Shown here: piece after piece, positions 14,343-17,473 of the stretch
Numbering within the stretch: the stretch's first letter is position 1
How the letters are laid out: each line of letters opens with the position of its first letter
Source: JBCBEX01 sp039177895
GTDB taxonomy: Bacteria; Bacteroidota; Rhodothermia; Rhodothermales; Rubricoccaceae
Reading direction: 5' to 3'
Assembly (NCBI GenBank): GCA_039177895.1
Contig: JBCDFO010000053.1
Location: 1-17,473 of the forward strand
DNA length: 17,473 nucleotides
Position numbers and translations under genes: made by a program
The notes under the pieces: generated by a model
What the model saw: the letters and a program-made list of their open reading frames with translations, nothing else
Told to the model about the DNA's origin: nothing
Databases searched by the model: none

Positions 14343-16904
14343 ATGCGCCGCTCGCTGCCCACCCTGCCTATCGATGCTGTCCTGGCGGACGTGCAGACGG
14401 CGCTTCGGACGCGCACCTGCGCGGTGCTGCAGGCTCCGCCGGGCGCGGGCAAGACGACGCGCGTACCGCTGGCGCTGCTGGACGAAGGATGGCTCGGCGA
14501 TCAGCGCATCGTGATGCTTGAACCGCGACGGCTCGCGGCGCGGGCGGCAGCACGGAGGATGGCGCAGTCGCTCGGCGAGAGGGTCGGGCAGACGGTCGGC
14601 TACCGCATCCGGCGCGAGGTGAAGGTCGGTGCGCAGACACGGATCGAGGTCGTCACGGAGGGCATCCTCACGCGGATGCTGCAGTCCGACCCTACGCTCG
14701 ATGGCGTCGGGCTGCTCATCTTCGACGAGTACCACGAGCGCAGCCTCGCCGCCGACCTCGGCCTCGCCTTCGCGCTCGACGCGCAGCGCGGGCTGCGGGA
14801 AGACCTACGGCTGCTGGTCATGTCCGCCACGCTGGATGGCGAGCGGATCGCGGCCCTCATGGCGGACGAAGCCGGGTCGCCCGCGCCCATCGTCACGAGT
14901 CGAGGACGGGCGTTCCCGGTCGAGACGCGGTACGTCGAGGCCCCCGCGCGGCGAAGCAGCCGGCCAGGCGGTGCTCCAGGCGTGCGCGACCTGCCTGAAC
15001 GAATGGCGGATGCGATTCGTGAGGCGATGGCGAACGAGCCGGGCAGCGTGCTTGCCTTCCTCCCGGGTGTCGGCGAAATCCGTCGCACCGAAGCGCTGCT
15101 CCGCGACGGCCCGCTCCCTGCTGACGTACACCTCGCGCCGCTCTACGGTGCGCTCGACCAGCGCGCACAGGACGCAGCCATCGAGCCCGCTGCCGAGAAC
15201 GTGCGCAAGGTCGTGCTCGCGACGCCCATCGCCGAGACGAGCCTCACCATTGAGGGCGTACGGGTGGTGGTGGATGGCGGCTATGCCCGCGCCCCGAGGT
15301 TTTCGCCGCGCACGGGCATGACCCGCCTCGAAACCGTACGCATCTCAGCGGCCAGCGCGGAGCAGCGCAGGGGCCGCGCGGGGCGCACGGAGCCAGGCGT
15401 GTGCCTCCGGCTGTGGGGCCCGCTCGAACAGGCGCACCTCGCTGCGTTCACGCCGCCGGAGATCGTCCAGGCCGACCTCGCCCCGTTGGCGCTGGAGTTG
15501 GCGGCGTGGGGCATCACCGACGCAACGTCGCTTCGCTGGCTCGATCCGCCGCCGGACGCCGCGCTGTCGAAGGCCCGCGACCTCCTCCGCGACCTCGGCG
15601 CGCTCGATGCGGCAAATCAGATCACACAGCGCGGACGACTGATGGTCCGCCTCGGGCTCCACCCGCGCATGGCGGCGCTGCTGATCGAGGGAAAGGCGCT
15701 CGGTCTGGGGGCCGCCGCGTGCGCCGTGGCTGCGCTCCTCGGCGAGCGCGACCCGCTCCGTTCGGCTCCAGGCACCACCGCCGACGCTGACCTGCGCCTC
15801 CGCCTCGACGTACTCCGGTCCGGCTCTACACCGCTGCCGCTCGGACATCGAGCGGACCTGCGTGCCGTGCAGACGCTGCGCGCAGAGGTGTCCCACCTCC
15901 GTCGTCGCCTGGGCGTGCCAGACGCGTCGTTGGACGCCGAGGCGGCAGGGTTGCTCGTGGCGCTCGCCTACCCCGACCGGATCGCGCAGCGGATGACGGG
16001 CCGACGCTACCGACTCCGCACCGGCCACCAAGCTGCGCTGTCGCATGACCAGCCGGTCGCAGACGCCGACTACCTCTCCGTCGCCGCTCTCGATGACCGC
16101 ACTGGAGGCGCGCGGATGTTCATCGCCGCGCCGCTCAGTCTGGAGGACATCGAAACCCAGTTTGCTGACCAGATCCGTGAGGTCGACCTCGTCACGTGGG
16201 ACGCTGAGGCTGAGCGCGTCGTTGCGCGGCGACAGACGCACCTTGGCGCGCTCGTCCTCCGCGATGCGCCGCTCGCCAATCCCACTAGCGAGGCCGTCGC
16301 ATCCGCCCTCCTCGACGGCATTCGCGAGGCCGGAATCGACGCGCTGTCGTGGTCGAAGGACGCCCGGCATCTGCAATCGCGCCTCCAGTTTCTCCACACG
16401 CATCGCCCCGACGCCTGGCCGGATGTGTCCGATGCGGCATTGCTCGACACGCTGCCAGACTGGCTCGGGGCGCACGTCTACGGCCTACGCCGCCTCGCCG
16501 ATGTGCGCAAGCTGGATCTCGACGCCGTCCTCCCCACGCGTCTCGACTGGCCGCAGCAACAGGCGATCGACCGGCTCGCGCCGAGCCACCTCCGCGTACC
16601 GAGCGGCTCGAATATCCGCCTCGACTACAGCGACCCCGAAGCGCCTGTTCTGGCCGTGAAACTGCAGGAAGTCTTCGGCTGGACCGAGACGCCGCGCCTG
16701 CTCGACGGCACCATACCTGTGACGATGCACCTCCTCTCCCCGGCGCGCCGCCCGGTGCAGGTGACACAGGACCTCGCGGGCTTCTGGGCGACGAGCTACT
16801 TCGACGTGCGCAAGGACCTGCGCGGGCGCTACCCCAAGCACCCGTGGCCGGAAAACCCGCTGGAGGCGACGCCGACGGCGCGCACGAAGCGACGGCGATC
16901 CTAG
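14343..16904 (+). CDS. hrpB: ATP-dependent helicase HrpB
   Basis: This is an 853-residue DEAH-type superfamily 2 helicase. Motifs in order: Walker A APPGAGKTT (31-39), DEYH (128-131, in FDEYHERSLAADLGL), SAT (161-163), ATPIAETSLTIEGV (293-306) and QRRGRAGR (341-348). The helicase-associated and HrpB-specific C-terminal domains follow, ending in the typical YPKHPWPENP. Length is as expected for bacterial HrpB, and no frameshift is seen. It is thought to act on RNA or in RNA-linked processes, but the in vivo role of HrpB is poorly defined. ATG 14343 is followed by RRSLPTLPIDAVLADV, the usual family start. It is divergent from the TIR-like gene across 135 bp in which I see no firm promoter. Confidence 0.96.
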   Translation: MRRSLPTLPIDAVLADVQTALRTRTCAVLQAPPGAGKTTRVPLALLDEGWLGDQRIVMLEPRRLAARAAARRMAQSLGERVGQTVGYRIRREVKVGAQTRIEVVTEGILTRMLQSDPTLDGVGLLIFDEYHERSLAADLGLAFALDAQRGLREDLRLLVMSATLDGERIAALMADEAGSPAPIVTSRGRAFPVETRYVEAPARRSSRPGGAPGVRDLPERMADAIREAMANEPGSVLAFLPGVGEIRRTEALLRDGPLPADVHLAPLYGALDQRAQDAAIEPAAENVRKVVLATPIAETSLTIEGVRVVVDGGYARAPRFSPRTGMTRLETVRISAASAEQRRGRAGRTEPGVCLRLWGPLEQAHLAAFTPPEIVQADLAPLALELAAWGITDATSLRWLDPPPDAALSKARDLLRDLGALDAANQITQRGRLMVRLGLHPRMAALLIEGKALGLGAAACAVAALLGERDPLRSAPGTTADADLRLRLDVLRSGSTPLPLGHRADLRAVQTLRAEVSHLRRRLGVPDASLDAEAAGLLVALAYPDRIAQRMTGRRYRLRTGHQAALSHDQPVADADYLSVAALDDRTGGARMFIAAPLSLEDIETQFADQIREVDLVTWDAEAERVVARRQTHLGALVLRDAPLANPTSEAVASALLDGIREAGIDALSWSKDARHLQSRLQFLHTHRPDAWPDVSDAALLDTLPDWLGAHVYGLRRLADVRKLDLDAVLPTRLDWPQQQAIDRLAPSHLRVPSGSNIRLDYSDPEAPVLAVKLQEVFGWTETPRLLDGTIPVTMHLLSPARRPVQVTQDLAGFWATSYFDVRKDLRGRYPKHPWPENPLEATPTARTKRRRS

Positions 16905-17035
16905 CCTCGCCTCAGCCGAGCCGAGCGGCGTGTTTACCCAGCGTGTTCGGTCGAGCTTTGCCGACGCTCTGGCACGGATTTGCTGCGTGCTGTAGAAGTT
17001 TGTCCGTTCCCCTTGCATCGGCTTGCGATTCTTTC

Positions 17036-17051
17036 TACTATCTGGATAGTA
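17036..17051. promoter_or_regulatory. BlaI/MecI-type operator upstream of repressor gene
   Basis: TACTATC-TG-GATAGTA is a perfect 16-bp palindrome ending 20 bp before the ATG at 17072. It fits the BlaI/MecI operator pattern TACTA-N6-TAGTA. TTGCGA at 17023-17028 is a possible -35 element, and the palindrome's right arm would cover the -10 region, so binding should block transcription. Autorepression by the downstream BlaI-family product is therefore expected. The region 16905-17022 shows nothing else I can support. Confidence 0.75.
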
Positions 17052-17071
17052 CTAACACAATCGTAGAATCA

Positions 17072-17473
17072 ATGCCGCGAACCCTCCATCCACTCGGCGC
17101 GACCGAGATGCAGGTGCTCAACCTCGTCTGGGAGCTCGGCCATGCCACCGTCGCCGACGTGCACGAGCAGCTCCTCTCGGAGCGCGATGTAGCCTACACC
17201 ACCGTCATGACCGTGCTCAAGAACCTCGCGCGCAAAGGTTATCTGCGCTTCGAGAAGGACGGCCTGGCCTACGTCTACTACCCGGAGCGCCGGCCGGAGG
17301 AGGTCCGGGGGAGCTTGCTGGCAGGCTTCTTGGACAAGGTGTTTCGCGGCGACGCGGCGGCGCTCGTGCAGTCGCTGGTGAAGGCGGAGCACCTGAGCTC
17401 GACCGACCGCGCGGAAATCCAGCGCTTGCTCGACGCCATAGACGCTTCAGCCCCCGACGTGACCGATCCCGAC
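17072..17473 (+). CDS. BlaI/MecI/CopY-family transcriptional repressor (3' end outside window)
   Basis: The 134 codons present encode a penicillinase-repressor-family winged helix protein. The N-terminal MPRTLHPLGATEMQVLNLVW is the first helix, VADVHEQLL the second and AYTTVMTVLKNLARKGYL (41-58) the DNA-recognition helix with its family-typical TTV..L..L..KG pattern. EKDGLAYVYYPERRPEE is the wing. Residues after 80 form the start of the dimerisation region (LLAGFLDKVFRGD). The gene runs off the window without a stop. Members of this family usually control a beta-lactamase, a BlaR1-type membrane protease or copper export genes, which would lie to the right. The palindromic operator just upstream argues for autoregulation. 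Confidence 0.93.
   Translation, partial: MPRTLHPLGATEMQVLNLVWELGHATVADVHEQLLSERDVAYTTVMTVLKNLARKGYLRFEKDGLAYVYYPERRPEEVRGSLLAGFLDKVFRGDAAALVQSLVKAEHLSSTDRAEIQRLLDAIDASAPDVTDPD

Noticed and set aside
15345..16475. 376-codon minus-strand frame inside hrpB
   Set aside because: It is antisense to the helicase C-terminal half, with Arg/Glu-biased composition and no motif.

Overview
The window is GC-rich bacterial chromosome of the kind seen in Rhodothermota (the Rhodothermus/Salinibacter/Rubricoccus side of Bacteroidota). The reasons are a secreted peptidase/beta-propeller fusion, a fused phosphoglucose/phosphomannose isomerase, several GTG starts, and almost no Shine-Dalgarno sequences before clear genes. 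The assignment is by pattern and is not proven. Long antisense open frames are common because of the GC content and were left out.

Layout. 1-1644 (-): secreted HExxH metallopeptidase with PD40 repeats, cut by the window edge. 1645-2146: 500 bp without a gene, holding a 230-bp element bounded by inverted copies of a 20-bp palindrome. 2147-3217 (-): bifunctional sugar-phosphate isomerase. 3469-5105: a small accessory island with a HicB/HicA toxin-antitoxin pair (+) and two unrecognised small proteins (-). 5165-6952 (-): exported gamma-glutamyltranspeptidase. 7138-7224 (+): a 28-residue one-helix membrane protein with its own candidate promoter and a good terminator.

7285-11778 (-) reads vWA protein, PP2C-like phosphatase, membrane protein kinase with helix-hairpin-helix, then queA. 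The first three match the YegL-YegK-YegI set of E. coli, a relative of TerY-type phosphorylation triads. They are tightly packed (10-bp and 4-bp gaps) and the kinase gene overlaps queA. Upstream of the triad (11924-12022) is a structured intergenic stretch made of degenerate 8-bp units in two inverted arrays. 12049-13233 (-) is holB (clamp-loader delta prime).

13281-14207 (-) is a visibly AT-richer gene for a TIR/nucleoside-deoxyribosyltransferase-like protein, probably an acquired defence or nucleotide-processing gene, set between holB and the helicase gene hrpB (14343-16904, +). The window ends inside a BlaI/MecI/CopY-family repressor gene (17072-, +) preceded by a perfect BlaI-type palindromic operator.

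Most genes are housekeeping or envelope genes. The parts most worth attention are the kinase/phosphatase/vWA triad, the low-GC TIR-like gene, the 8-bp inverted arrays and the palindrome-bounded element.
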